This document shows positions 13,634 to 22,045 of a DNA stretch of 27,626 bases, one piece after another (the first letter of the stretch is position 1; each line of letters opens with the position of its first letter). The notes beneath the pieces were generated by a model that had not been told where the DNA came from, searched no databases, and saw only the letters and a program-made list of their open reading frames with translations. The position numbers were made by a program, and so were the translations under genes. This DNA comes from an uncultured Eggerthella sp. GTDB taxonomy: Bacteria > Actinomycetota > Coriobacteriia > Coriobacteriales > Eggerthellaceae. The stretch is taken from positions 1-27,626 of the forward strand of contig USPD01000014.1 of the NCBI GenBank assembly GCA_900556585.1, read 5' to 3'.

Positions 13634-15175
13634 ATGGTTACTAATCGCTACATTGATACTCGCGGAAAATGCACAAATTCGGCTACCTTTACCGAAGCGG
13701 TAGTAAAGGGTCTTGCCGACGGCGGCGGGCTTTACGTTCCCGAATCTTTACCTCATTTTACCCTTGATGAAATTCTATCGTTAACAAAATTACCTTACGC
13801 AAGGCGTGCGGCATATATTTATAACGCTTTCGGCATCGACTTACCAGAAGAAACCATCAACAATCTTATGGATGCTGCCTATGGCGAACGTTTCGATGAT
13901 GCTGCAATTTGCCCAATTACTTCATTGGATGAAACCACCCATGTTCTTGAGTTGTGGCATGGTCCTACAAGCGCCTTTAAAGATATGGCTCTGCAATGCC
14001 TGCCTTATTTCTTTAGCGAAAGCGCTGCGCAACTTCGAGAACAAGGAAAACTTAACAACACATTTTTAATCCTTGTTGCCACTTCTGGGGACACTGGCAA
14101 AGCAGCACTAGAAGGCTTCCGCGACAAGGATGGCATTAAAATTGCCGTGATGTATCCCGATGGTGGCGTTAGTGATATTCAATACAAGCAAATGGCAACC
14201 CAAAAAGGCAACAATGTAATGGTTTGGGCTGTTGGCGGTAATTTTGACGATTGCCAAACTGGTGCAAAAAACGTATTTAACGACGAAACATTCGCAAAGC
14301 ACCTTATGGACGAACATGCCGTAGCACTTTCAAGCGCAAATTCCATTAATTGGGGTCGTCTTTTGCCTCAGGTTGTATATTACGTATCCAGCTATGCTGA
14401 ATTGGTTGCACAAGGCAAGCTTGAAGCTGGCCAGCCCCTAGATGTATGCGTTCCAACAGGTAATTTTGGAAACATTTTAGCCGCATGGTACGCAAAACAA
14501 CTTGGCACACCACTGGGAACTTTATTCTGCGCCAGCAATGAAAACCGCGTGCTTACCGATTTCATTAATTCTGGCACATACGACATTTCAGATAGAGAAT
14601 TTGTTCTTACACCGTCTCCTTCCATGGATATTTTGGTTTCCTCCAATGTGGAACGCCAGCTTTTTGAACTTTCTGGCAGAAATTCAGAATCTATTGCAAC
14701 TTGGATGGATCAACTTAAAGCAGAAAAGAAATTCACCATAGACGACGAAACACGTGCAAAATTCCAGTCAGACTTCAAAGCGGATTCAGTCGATAGCAAA
14801 ACTTGCCTTGAAACCATTAAGGAAGTTTACGAAGCCTACAACTATCTTATTGATCCGCACACTGCAGTGGCCTACAAAGTAGCTGAGCGCCTGAAAGGCG
14901 AAAATCCAGTACTTATTGCGTCTACTGCGCATTGGGCAAAATTTGGCGAGAACGTATATCGCGCTTTGCACAACATTAAGCCAGGTGGTTCTCTTCCAAG
15001 CGAAATTAATGCACTAAGTGGTTGCGAGCTCAACAACCTTATTGCTGCCAACACTGGCGCAAACAACGTTCCTCAAGGGCTCGCCGAACTAGATTCACTT
15101 CCTATTCGTTTCAAGGAAACAATCGAAGGCACTACCGAAGCCATTGAGCATGCCGTAGATTCTTTCTTGGCGTAA
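13634..15175 (+). CDS. thrC: Threonine synthase
   Basis: PLP enzyme that turns O-phosphohomoserine into threonine. The 513-residue protein begins MVTNRYIDTRG, has the PLP-lysine segment HGPTSAFKDMAL (Lys116), the phosphate-binding LVATSGDTGKAAL and VPTGNFGNILAAWYAKQLG, and ends with a normal C-terminal domain containing DPHTAVAY. The length fits the long bacterial/yeast-type threonine synthases. Upstream in-frame ATGs at 13601 and 13619 would add residues outside the family and lack ribosome sites; 13601 also falls before the predicted transcript start. None has a strong site. A single-gene unit, convergent with the pilus operon. Confidence 0.93.
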   Translation: MVTNRYIDTRGKCTNSATFTEAVVKGLADGGGLYVPESLPHFTLDEILSLTKLPYARRAAYIYNAFGIDLPEETINNLMDAAYGERFDDAAICPITSLDETTHVLELWHGPTSAFKDMALQCLPYFFSESAAQLREQGKLNNTFLILVATSGDTGKAALEGFRDKDGIKIAVMYPDGGVSDIQYKQMATQKGNNVMVWAVGGNFDDCQTGAKNVFNDETFAKHLMDEHAVALSSANSINWGRLLPQVVYYVSSYAELVAQGKLEAGQPLDVCVPTGNFGNILAAWYAKQLGTPLGTLFCASNENRVLTDFINSGTYDISDREFVLTPSPSMDILVSSNVERQLFELSGRNSESIATWMDQLKAEKKFTIDDETRAKFQSDFKADSVDSKTCLETIKEVYEAYNYLIDPHTAVAYKVAERLKGENPVLIASTAHWAKFGENVYRALHNIKPGGSLPSEINALSGCELNNLIAANTGANNVPQGLAELDSLPIRFKETIEGTTEAIEHAVDSFLA

Positions 15176-15295
15176 TAAGAAGAGTCTTTCTTGCTATTTT
15201 AGGCTGCCTGTTTCGGATGATTGCCCGTTTCGGTTACTAGCCATGTAGTCACGCTAGCATTTACCCAATATCTTACCTATCTGATAGCACGTTAC

Positions 15296-15329
15296 TAACC
15301 CGAGCAAGCTAGTTAGTTTGCTCGGGTTA
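15296..15329. terminator. Two-way hairpin between thrC and the pilus operon
   Basis: A perfect 12-bp stem, TAACCCGAGCAA with TTGCTCGGGTTA, and a 10-base loop lies between the convergent 3' ends. AAAATTT follows on the plus strand; T runs are weak in both directions. It probably ends both transcripts. The rest of 15176-15406 shows nothing else but two GTTTCGG duplications. Confidence 0.7.
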
Positions 15330-15406
15330 AAATTTCTGAACAACATATAACTTAAAGCCATTTCAGTAGAGTCATTTCAGCTGCCCTTTTACTCGTCAGT
15401 CAAAGC

Positions 15407-15883
15407 TTAATTCGTTGGTTTGAGAGCGCGAACACTAATTACAATTTCAAACAAATCTGTATACACCGTCTGTATTTGAGAATATGTGTTTCCTTGATCT
15501 TGCTGAACAGGCAAAACAACGGTTTCCTGATTCGAATCCAAATTCGCATAACTTTGACTTGTGGTATTTTGATTCATAAAATCACGACCCGTGAAAGTTC
15601 GACCAGAAGAATTCTGACTTACAGATCCCAAGTCTGCGGAACCCAAATTTCTCCAATTCGCAGAGCCCCCATCATTAATTAAGCTCTGATTATTCACAAT
15701 ATCTTGATCCTCTAAAGAACCCTGACTATTCATAACATCCTGATCGTCATTTGGTATAACAACAGGAATTTGAGTTTCATCATGAGCAAATGAATGCAAG
15801 CACCCATAACACACATCCATGTCCGCAAAGCAACGTGCATGACATACGGGACATTCTTTAAGTTCTTCGCTGCTAGTTTGCAT
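15407..15883 (-). CDS. Zinc-ribbon protein at the end of the pilus operon
   Basis: A 158-residue protein with an N-terminal zinc ribbon, CPVCHARC...CYGCL (two Cys pairs within residues 10-30), followed by a long polar, Asn/Ser/Gln/Asp-rich region that looks disordered and a short ordered-looking end (VYTDLFEIVISVRALK). No membrane segment. The start is ATG 15883, with AAGGTGGTG upstream, rather than the TTG/other start at 15919 that overlaps DUF192. Last of the minus-strand pilus genes; function unknown. The end may be a strand of a truncated FHA-like or other domain, but I see no firm match. Confidence 0.7.
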   Translation of the reverse strand: MQTSSEELKECPVCHARCFADMDVCYGCLHSFAHDETQIPVVIPNDDQDVMNSQGSLEDQDIVNNQSLINDGGSANWRNLGSADLGSVSQNSSGRTFTGRDFMNQNTTSQSYANLDSNQETVVLPVQQDQGNTYSQIQTVYTDLFEIVISVRALKPTN

Positions 15884-15909
15884 AATAAAGCACCACCTTT
15901 CCCGCTTTG

Positions 15910-16227
15910 CTAGATACAAAGCGTCACCCTTTGCCCTTCCCTATACCAACTCTCATTAACAGATGAATGTTTTTCTAGAACTCCTCGTGCACCACGGCAA
16001 CGTAAAAAACGTCTAGGGTGCACCGAAATTTCAGAACGAATAACAACGCCTTCGTCATTAAAAAACGCAACATCTAAGTTGCATCTCATACCAAACGTAT
16101 GAATTGAATCACAAGGAGAAATAAGCAAAATGCAGCCCTGTGGGCGCTTTGCCAAAAAGCCCTTCATACGATCAAAGAACTTTGTTAATACCAACACGGT
16201 ATATTTTTCTGGTATATATTCCTCCAT
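15910..16227 (-). CDS. DUF192 family protein
   Basis: A 105-residue DUF192 protein. The family signature is clear: GCILLISPCDSIHTFGMR followed by LDVAFFNDEGVVI and the SVHPRRFLRCRGARGVLE run. Usually DUF192 proteins are secreted or lipid-anchored; here there is no signal peptide, so it should be cytoplasmic. Function is unknown in the family. ATG at 16227 follows GAGGTTAG. It is in the tail of the Tad operon, between a membrane protein and the zinc-ribbon gene. Confidence 0.85.
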   Translation of the reverse strand: MEEYIPEKYTVLVLTKFFDRMKGFLAKRPQGCILLISPCDSIHTFGMRCNLDVAFFNDEGVVIRSEISVHPRRFLRCRGARGVLEKHSSVNESWYREGQRVTLCI

Positions 16228-16280
16228 AAGCTAACCTCTACTCATTCGAATTTGAGATTTACGTACTCTTCTCTCAATCT

Positions 16281-17120
16281 TTACTTGTCCGTTGCTTGTT
16301 CTTCATCGCTAGACTGCAATTCCTCAGGAACCAGCACTACTGAAGTCTCGTCTCCAAAAGATGCGCACGTAACCGCAAGACACCTAAACTTGCCTGTATC
16401 TTTAACAAATGTTGCCGCCGATTCCTGACCACTAGGAACATAGGTCCATCCTTTGTCGAGTAAGCGTTGTTGAATTTCATCTACTGTTTCTGAAAGGCCA
16501 GCATCGTTTGTATATCCAATAGCTTGACCATTATTCGAAACCGCAACAGAAGTATCACTTCCCAACCCAATTTCTTCGTCATATCCTTCTGGCAGCTCAT
16601 TTGAATATCGACCTTGCCACGAAACATCGCTTTTCACTACAAGATCTTCACTTGATTGATCCTTGGTAACGCTAAAAGCATCAAGCATTCCTTGAATCCC
16701 AACCTCAAGTATTCCGGGGTCTTTTGAAGAAAATGAGCTGATCGCCAAAACTACAAAACATGCAATAATGGCCAAAATAATCAGCCATGCGCGCTGATAC
16801 AGGAATCGATTTTTTTCTTTAGGCTTTTTCTTGTCCCTAACATCCTTTTTATTTTTGGCTTCTTTATTACTTCTTGCTACTTTTTTACAAAAGCCTTCTT
16901 CATTACAGTCAGGATCTGCCTTGGTTTCGACATTATCTGTACTCTTTGCATTATTGGAGCCTTTTATACTTTCAACACCCGTCAAATACTCATTGTTTTC
17001 ATTCTCTAGAAATGCTGTATTTCTTGTACCCACATCATGCCCTGTATCTCCTGCACGAATACGATTGCGCAGTTCATCACGAATTTTTTGCTGTTTTTTA
17101 TATCGATAATTGCGAGCCAT
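16281..17120 (-). CDS. Single-pass membrane protein in the pilus operon, unknown
   Basis: A 279-residue protein. The N-terminal 110 residues are highly charged (RNYRYKKQQK start, Lys-rich KKDVRDKKKPKEKN before the membrane). One membrane helix, AWLIILAIIACFVVLAIS, follows, then an outside domain of about 150 residues ending in VVLVPEEL and an acidic tail. The outside part has two cysteines (FRCLAVTCASFG) that may form a disulfide. By analogy with operon place it may stabilise or anchor the pilus, but I recognise no family. ATG at 17120 with GGGGGTG just upstream is preferred over the TTG at 17132. Confidence 0.75.
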   Translation of the reverse strand: MARNYRYKKQQKIRDELRNRIRAGDTGHDVGTRNTAFLENENNEYLTGVESIKGSNNAKSTDNVETKADPDCNEEGFCKKVARSNKEAKNKKDVRDKKKPKEKNRFLYQRAWLIILAIIACFVVLAISSFSSKDPGILEVGIQGMLDAFSVTKDQSSEDLVVKSDVSWQGRYSNELPEGYDEEIGLGSDTSVAVSNNGQAIGYTNDAGLSETVDEIQQRLLDKGWTYVPSGQESAATFVKDTGKFRCLAVTCASFGDETSVVLVPEELQSSDEEQATDK

Positions 17121-17181
17121 ACCCACCCCCAATCAAATAGATCTTTTAACATTACATGGCAACATCTCTTGCAACGATGTT

Positions 17182-17616
17182 CTATAAAAACACGCCTGGT
17201 TTATATACATCTACCGCTATAGATTCACTGTGTGTTAGCTCCGGAAAAGAAACACCAAATACTCCCGTTAAAGAGCCTTTTCCAAAAAGCGTTGGAGCGA
17301 ACTTAAGCGTGCCTTGAAATTCAACAATTCCGCCAGATACACCAGATGAAGATACTTCAACCTGAAGATTGTCTTCTGTAAATTCACTGCGCAAAGCATC
17401 TGTTATATAAGCACAGCTTTGCCCAATATCCTGCTCGTAGCCAGGGGAAGAAGCATATGTGTATACGCTCGAACGAAACAAGCGATCAAATGCTGCACAC
17501 TCAGAGAAAAACAACATTGCATTAATGGCAGTAAATCCAATTATTAAAGCTACAGGAAATGCAATTACAAATTCGATAGTCATTTGTCCTGGACGAGCTT
17601 TATTAATTAACGCCAT
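17182..17616 (-). CDS. TadE/TadF-like pseudopilin
   Basis: A 144-residue minor pilin-like protein of the Tad system. The N-terminus MALINKARPGQMTIEF fits the Tad prepilin site, Gly|Gln-Met-Thr-Ile-Glu-Phe with Glu at +5, followed by the hydrophobic stretch VIAFPVALIIGFTAINAML. The rest is an outside domain with few cysteines, ending in VDVYKPGVFL. Start 17616 is chosen since ATG 17634 has no ribosome site; it overlaps the preceding gene by 10 bases. Processing by a TadV-type peptidase is assumed from the motif. Confidence 0.8.
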   Translation of the reverse strand: MALINKARPGQMTIEFVIAFPVALIIGFTAINAMLFFSECAAFDRLFRSSVYTYASSPGYEQDIGQSCAYITDALRSEFTEDNLQVEVSSSGVSGGIVEFQGTLKFAPTLFGKGSLTGVFGVSFPELTHSESIAVDVYKPGVFL

Positions 17617-19748
17617 TGCCTTGCCCCCGTCCATGAAGCAACCGCGGAATAAAGCTTATCTATGCCCGCCTGGAATGCCCCGGATAGTCCTTCAGTAACA
17701 ACAGCAGGAAGTGAAACGGTAATAGGAATTTCAACTTTTCCCTCAAGGAGCACTATTGTTGCTATTTGAAATTCAGTGTCCAAGCCCTCTACAACACTTG
17801 CCGCAAGCAATTCAGCAGCAGAAACCGCACCATTTATTCCTGATTCGCCATACTGTAAAACAGTTTGCTTGGCAGATAATAATCGCGCAGAAAACATTGA
17901 CGAATCTACCTCTAATACATGCACTGAATTAACCAGAACGGCTTTTCTTGCCAATAAATCAGGCGGAGAAAACCCAACATCATCAACGCGTTTTTCAAAT
18001 TCATCTGCCGCCCAAATACCTAAACCACTCGCACTTGCTAAAGGAATTCCATTTATGACATTTTCAATACTCGCACTAAGCGCTTCGTGCCCACCTGCAT
18101 AAACGCCCAACATTCCCGACCATATAGATAAAACGGTCTTAGCTGCACCAACTGCAGCATTTTGGGAATCCAGCCCATCTAAAAAAGAAGTTAATACATT
18201 CTTGCCCTCATCTGAGGACTCCCTAACAAGCGTTGAAGAAGAAAGCGCTGATCGAACTCCCAAAGATCCAGACCCTTCACTTGCTACAAACGCAGATGGG
18301 AATCTTGACAAAGGCGCGGAAGTGTCAACTACAAGTGCAACAGCACCCCAATGCCCTGGCGGCAACAGCTTTATCCGCTTTGAGCATGCCTCTGCAATCC
18401 CTTCAAAAACTTGATCAAGCAGCCCATTTGCAAGATCTTTTATCTCTGAACTGAGTGGATCTAACTCCGAACGCGCTTTTTGGTATTCGCGTGCCGCTTG
18501 CGCCACCTCGTTATAGTGATATTCAAATCCGTTTTCAATATTTGACGATGCCGCTGCAACTTTTCCCATACTGCTTGACACAAATTTGCAGTAAGGACAT
18601 GTGGTGTATGCGCCATTTCCATCCATGTCTTTAATAGAGCCGCTGCCAACACTGGGCTGACCTACACAACCAGGACATCCTCCCCATGCATGCAAAGTAA
18701 ATAACCCTTGAGCATCTTGAGTCTTAGGATATATTGAATCGGTGTATAACGATGTTTGACGCATTTCCTCAGTATTCTTCGGAAGAAGCGGAAACGATGC
18801 TTCAAATGAAGTATCCGTTTCGCGAACATAACCTTCGCCGACTGTTTTAACAGCATACGAGTAAAACTGCTTTCTGAGAGCGGAATTGGACTGTTCGTCA
18901 ACCGATGACCCTTTAGGCTTTTCGTTTTCATAACGCAACTGATAGTACGTTTGCGCTCGTGAAAGCGCCGCTTGAAAGTTCCATGTATCTACTGAAGAAA
19001 AATAAGGGTTGCTACTTCCGCTCATACCTGCCAGTTGAGCAGCTCGTTCGTACATGCAATACTGAGTTTGGCTCCCTGAATCATGAGTATAGGCGTGTTG
19101 TTTCCATTCGTTAGCCCGCTGTGCAGCTTCTTCCGCTTTTGCGGCTTGATCACGTAATTCTTGTTCACTTTCACTTACCGCTTCTTGGGCTTGATTAGCT
19201 TTATCAAAGACTAAGGCTTCGCCTTGCTGACCCTGCCATGGAGCTAGCACTACTATCCCAAAAAATTCCGAACTGCCTTCTGAAGAATTAGCTCGTAAAA
19301 CTTCTTGAGCCTTTGCGGTTGCAACAAAGGGAAGGGCTTTTTGTAAAGTGTCTAAAGACTTTTGCGCAGATTCGTAAAATGAATCCCGCGCTTTTCCTAT
19401 CTTTGAAGAAGCATCAATAAGTGCTTTCGATAAAGCAGCCGTGGGAGGAATGCAAGCGCAAATTATTCCGATTCCTAGCACAACAAGCATCGTCAACGAC
19501 AAAGTAAAAGTAATAGCATCACAAACGGTAACAACAATATAGAATTCTCCTACTGTGTTTTCCGCTGCTAGCACTGCCGCATCTGCAGTTTCTTGCACTT
19601 GAGCCGAAACACTATTAACCTCATATACCTTCGCACAGGTAAAAATAAGCGACAAAGTTATAAGAAGCGCTAAAACCATTCCTACCGTAGAAAAGCCATC
19701 TTCTTTTTTATTGCACCAGAACAATGATGCTCTTTCCAAGGAACTCAT
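17607..19748 (-). CDS. Large TadG-like pilus protein with CxxC-CxxC zinc-ribbon-like motif
   Basis: A 713-residue protein. N-terminal sequence EDGFSTVGMVLALLITLSLIF followed by QVQETADAAVLAAEN is the layout of TadG/TadE-family proteins, with a pilin-like first helix and an AADAAALA-like run after it. A second hydrophobic segment follows (ITFTLSLTMLVVLGIGIICAC). Most of the rest is long helical, Ala/Glu/Gln-rich. Near residues 358-387 is CPGC, then 22 residues, then CPYC, a zinc-ribbon-like arrangement unusual outside the membrane. The prepilin-like site lacks the +5 Glu (Gly instead). The ATG at 19748 lies four bases beyond the previous stop with AAGGA upstream; the frame is open further upstream but that overlaps tadE. 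Probable minor pilus or envelope component; exact role unknown. Confidence 0.75.
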   Translation of the reverse strand: MSSLERASLFWCNKKEDGFSTVGMVLALLITLSLIFTCAKVYEVNSVSAQVQETADAAVLAAENTVGEFYIVVTVCDAITFTLSLTMLVVLGIGIICACIPPTAALSKALIDASSKIGKARDSFYESAQKSLDTLQKALPFVATAKAQEVLRANSSEGSSEFFGIVVLAPWQGQQGEALVFDKANQAQEAVSESEQELRDQAAKAEEAAQRANEWKQHAYTHDSGSQTQYCMYERAAQLAGMSGSSNPYFSSVDTWNFQAALSRAQTYYQLRYENEKPKGSSVDEQSNSALRKQFYSYAVKTVGEGYVRETDTSFEASFPLLPKNTEEMRQTSLYTDSIYPKTQDAQGLFTLHAWGGCPGCVGQPSVGSGSIKDMDGNGAYTTCPYCKFVSSSMGKVAAASSNIENGFEYHYNEVAQAAREYQKARSELDPLSSEIKDLANGLLDQVFEGIAEACSKRIKLLPPGHWGAVALVVDTSAPLSRFPSAFVASEGSGSLGVRSALSSSTLVRESSDEGKNVLTSFLDGLDSQNAAVGAAKTVLSIWSGMLGVYAGGHEALSASIENVINGIPLASASGLGIWAADEFEKRVDDVGFSPPDLLARKAVLVNSVHVLEVDSSMFSARLLSAKQTVLQYGESGINGAVSAAELLAASVVEGLDTEFQIATIVLLEGKVEIPITVSLPAVVTEGLSGAFQAGIDKLYSAVASWTGARQWR

Positions 19749-19752
19749 GATA

Positions 19753-20379
19753 TTAGCGTCCTTCCAAAAGTTCATCATCACGATGTACCCAATCTTTAGG
19801 GTTGGTGCCATCTTCGCTGTTTTGCACCCAGGTACTTCGTGCAACCTGGCGAATCTCAACCGACTGTACAAAATTGCCCGATTCATTAGTAAGACCCAAC
19901 GACTGCGCCGCAAAATCAAAAAACGGAAGAGGCTTCACCTGGTTTTTGATGCCAACGCAAACTTCGCTGGCTGTTTCGTTACCTTCAAGTGTTATTTCCC
20001 ATGAACAACCCGCATTGTGCACGTGAAAGTTTTCTTGTTGAGGGATTGAGCCTAGATGCCTTCTGATAGAAGCTTCATAAACATCCTGACCTGCTAATTC
20101 ATCAGTTTTTGTAATTAATAGGCGACATCCTTCTGCCGCAGCTCCTTTCATAACCATGTAGTTATACAAAAGAATACCTGGCTGAATAAGCAGCATTAAA
20201 AGCAGCAGCATAACAGGAATCAAGAAAGCACATTCCACCGTAGCTTGAGCATGATGCAATACACGCCCTTTTTCATCATGCGAAGCAAAATACGCAGTAT
20301 ATATCTCAATTTCTCTGAAGTTGCTCCTTGCGTTACATGTCATCCCGCTATTGCATCGCTTCTGCTTTGCTGCCTTCAT
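19753..20379 (-). CDS. tadE: TadE-like pilus assembly protein
   Basis: A 208-residue TadE-like protein: a 44-residue basic leader, then AQATVECAFLIPVMLLLLMLLIQPGILLYNY, the family's conserved Glu-containing hydrophobic helix, then an outside domain. The cleavage-site Gly at -1 is Ala here and the aromatic residue after Glu(+5) is Cys, both departures from the consensus. The ATG at 20379 has AGGTGGTGA upstream. It lies between the pilin-like genes and the TadG-like gene. Confidence 0.8.
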   Translation of the reverse strand: MKAAKQKRCNSGMTCNARSNFREIEIYTAYFASHDEKGRVLHHAQATVECAFLIPVMLLLLMLLIQPGILLYNYMVMKGAAAEGCRLLITKTDELAGQDVYEASIRRHLGSIPQQENFHVHNAGCSWEITLEGNETASEVCVGIKNQVKPLPFFDFAAQSLGLTNESGNFVQSVEIRQVARSTWVQNSEDGTNPKDWVHRDDELLEGR

Positions 20380-20392
20380 CGCTAATCACCAC

Positions 20393-20722
20393 CTAATACA
20401 GAAAGACATCAATTAAGGCACCCTCTGATACTTGCCGCAAATGATGAGATGCCGATTGCAAAGCATGATCAACAACCAAGCCTGTGTCGAATAAGTGCCA
20501 GAGCACCCCTAGCCCAAGTACTACAGCTAAAAATGCAGCAAGAATAATGGCGTATTCGACCGTTGACTGCCCGTATTCAATCGATGAATAATCATCTGGG
20601 TTTTCAACAACAATTCCCTTGCTTGAACTTCTATCGTCATAAACAACTTTTTTGTTCTTGAATGACTTCATTTGTTCTTTAAGCTGCCGAATAACTATTG
20701 ATATGCTCTTTCGATAGATCAT
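20393..20722 (-). CDS. Flp-type pilin-like protein, second
   Basis: A 109-residue small pilin-like protein. A 51-residue polar leader ends in EYGQSTVEYAIILAAFLAVVLG; the site Gly|Gln-Ser-Thr-Val-Glu-Tyr is a perfect Tad prepilin motif. The mature part would be 58 residues, about the size of a Flp pilin, but with a different C-terminus from the gene before it. ATGs at 20746 and 20734 are in frame; 20722 is chosen for GAGG six bases upstream. The next gene (tadE) starts 13 bases after the stop. Confidence 0.78.
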   Translation of the reverse strand: MIYRKSISIVIRQLKEQMKSFKNKKVVYDDRSSSKGIVVENPDDYSSIEYGQSTVEYAIILAAFLAVVLGLGVLWHLFDTGLVVDHALQSASHHLRQVSEGALIDVFLY

Positions 20723-20809
20723 GCTTTGCCTCATGTCATGTTTCATTTATTGCGCTTCGTTCGTTACAGCAAACGTTGTATGCTACTTCATGCATCATAT
20801 CCAGGCACG

Positions 20810-21070
20810 CTATAAACTATTGATTCCTGACGAGATGGCATCCCATAGTTCTTGCAACTTCGGACGAAAAACCGTTATGGCAAGAATCGCAATTACAACG
20901 AGTACACCAACCAAAATTGCGTACTCAGTTGTACCCTGGCCCGACAAGGTACGTAGGTCTTTTCGGCAGCGCCAAACCATTTTTACCAATGATTCTTTTT
21001 TTGAGTTACATAACGACTCATCTTGAGAACTTGCCCTACATTCGCTTTTTCGCTTCAAATACATACCCAT
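20810..21070 (-). CDS. flp: Flp-family type IVb pilin, likely the major subunit
   Basis: An 86-residue prepilin. Gly44|Gln-Gly-Thr-Thr-Glu-Tyr is a textbook Tad cleavage site, and the mature form would be 42 residues: one long hydrophobic helix (AILVGVLVVIAILAITVF) plus RPKLQELWDAISSGINSL. The 44-residue leader is long, as most Flp leaders are under 30. AGAGGTG is placed well before the ATG. It follows tadC closely, so it is co-transcribed with the machine genes. Confidence 0.88.
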   Translation of the reverse strand: MGMYLKRKSECRASSQDESLCNSKKESLVKMVWRCRKDLRTLSGQGTTEYAILVGVLVVIAILAITVFRPKLQELWDAISSGINSL

Positions 21071-21106
21071 AACGCACCTCTTTCCTTTTAAATATCAACC
21101 AACACA

Positions 21107-22045
21107 TCAGAAGCCTTGCATTAAATCGAGCATAATAGGCCCCATGATCAGCACTAACATTGCTGGCAGGATCAATGCGCCAACAGGCAAAAGCATTTTT
21201 ACCGGAGCTTTTGCAACCTTTTCTTCCAATTTCGCTTTTCGAATTGCACGCGCCTCACTTGCTAATAAACTCAAATTTCCCGCAAGCGAAGTTCCGAATC
21301 TTAAAGATCGAATGATATTTTCAGCCAAACGTTCAAACAAAGGAGAATCATACGATTGCGCCACAGCGCGCAATCCATCGCTGCGATCAACAAAACCATG
21401 CATCCATTGACTTTGCGCCAATGCCATTGAAGAACTTAGAGCGCCATCAAAATTAAAGTGGAACAGCCCCAAAGCTCTATCAAAAGTCATCCCACTTTTA
21501 AGACCCAGAATTACTACTTCTATCATTTGTGATAATTGTTTTTCAGCGACAAAAGAACGATTTTGAGCTTCTTCTTTCAGTGCACGAAAAAGCGCTGTTA
21601 CACTCCACACATACCCACAAACAAGTCCAATTACCATCAGAGCCGAAGAAAAAACTGCACCTACGCATGCTCCAGCAGCACACCCTACAATTACTAACTG
21701 CAAATTCGTTAAAGCAACCCCGTTCTTAGTAACAAATCCGTCCAATCCCGCCTGCCTAATGCGAGTTTGATACGCCTGCCAATTAGACGCAAAAAGTACA
21801 CTGACCCAATGAGGAGCTTCATGTTCGGTTTTGCTATTTCGAATAGCCCTCACAATAATTTGCCTTGGCATTCCACTACTCTCTAAAGAAATAGACAGAG
21901 CATCCAGCAACGATGATGACCCTAGTGATGCTTTCATTGCATCCTTTCTTCTACAAGAAAGGATGCCTTCGTATGCAAAACATCCAAGAATGCTCCCCGA
22001 AGCAAATGCAAATAAAGTAGCAGCTATTCCAAGTGCATTCGTCAT
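21107..22045 (-). CDS. tadC: Tad pilus inner-membrane platform protein TadC
   Basis: A 312-residue type II secretion F-domain protein. It has an N-terminal membrane helix, two more about residues 115-160, the F-domain with LSQMIEVVILGLKSGMTFDRAL, and a C-terminal pair of helices with LLPVGALILPAMLVLIMGP. With TadB it forms the membrane platform on which TadA acts. Start ATG lies directly after the tadB stop (TAAATG) with GAGGTGATG upstream. Confidence 0.88.
   Translation of the reverse strand: MTNALGIAATLFAFASGSILGCFAYEGILSCRRKDAMKASLGSSSLLDALSISLESSGMPRQIIVRAIRNSKTEHEAPHWVSVLFASNWQAYQTRIRQAGLDGFVTKNGVALTNLQLVIVGCAAGACVGAVFSSALMVIGLVCGYVWSVTALFRALKEEAQNRSFVAEKQLSQMIEVVILGLKSGMTFDRALGLFHFNFDGALSSSMALAQSQWMHGFVDRSDGLRAVAQSYDSPLFERLAENIIRSLRFGTSLAGNLSLLASEARAIRKAKLEEKVAKAPVKMLLPVGALILPAMLVLIMGPIMLDLMQGF

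Noticed and set aside
20810..21070. flp and the following pilin gene as a recent tandem duplication
   Set aside because: Only the cleavage-site helix is alike; leaders and C-termini differ fully.
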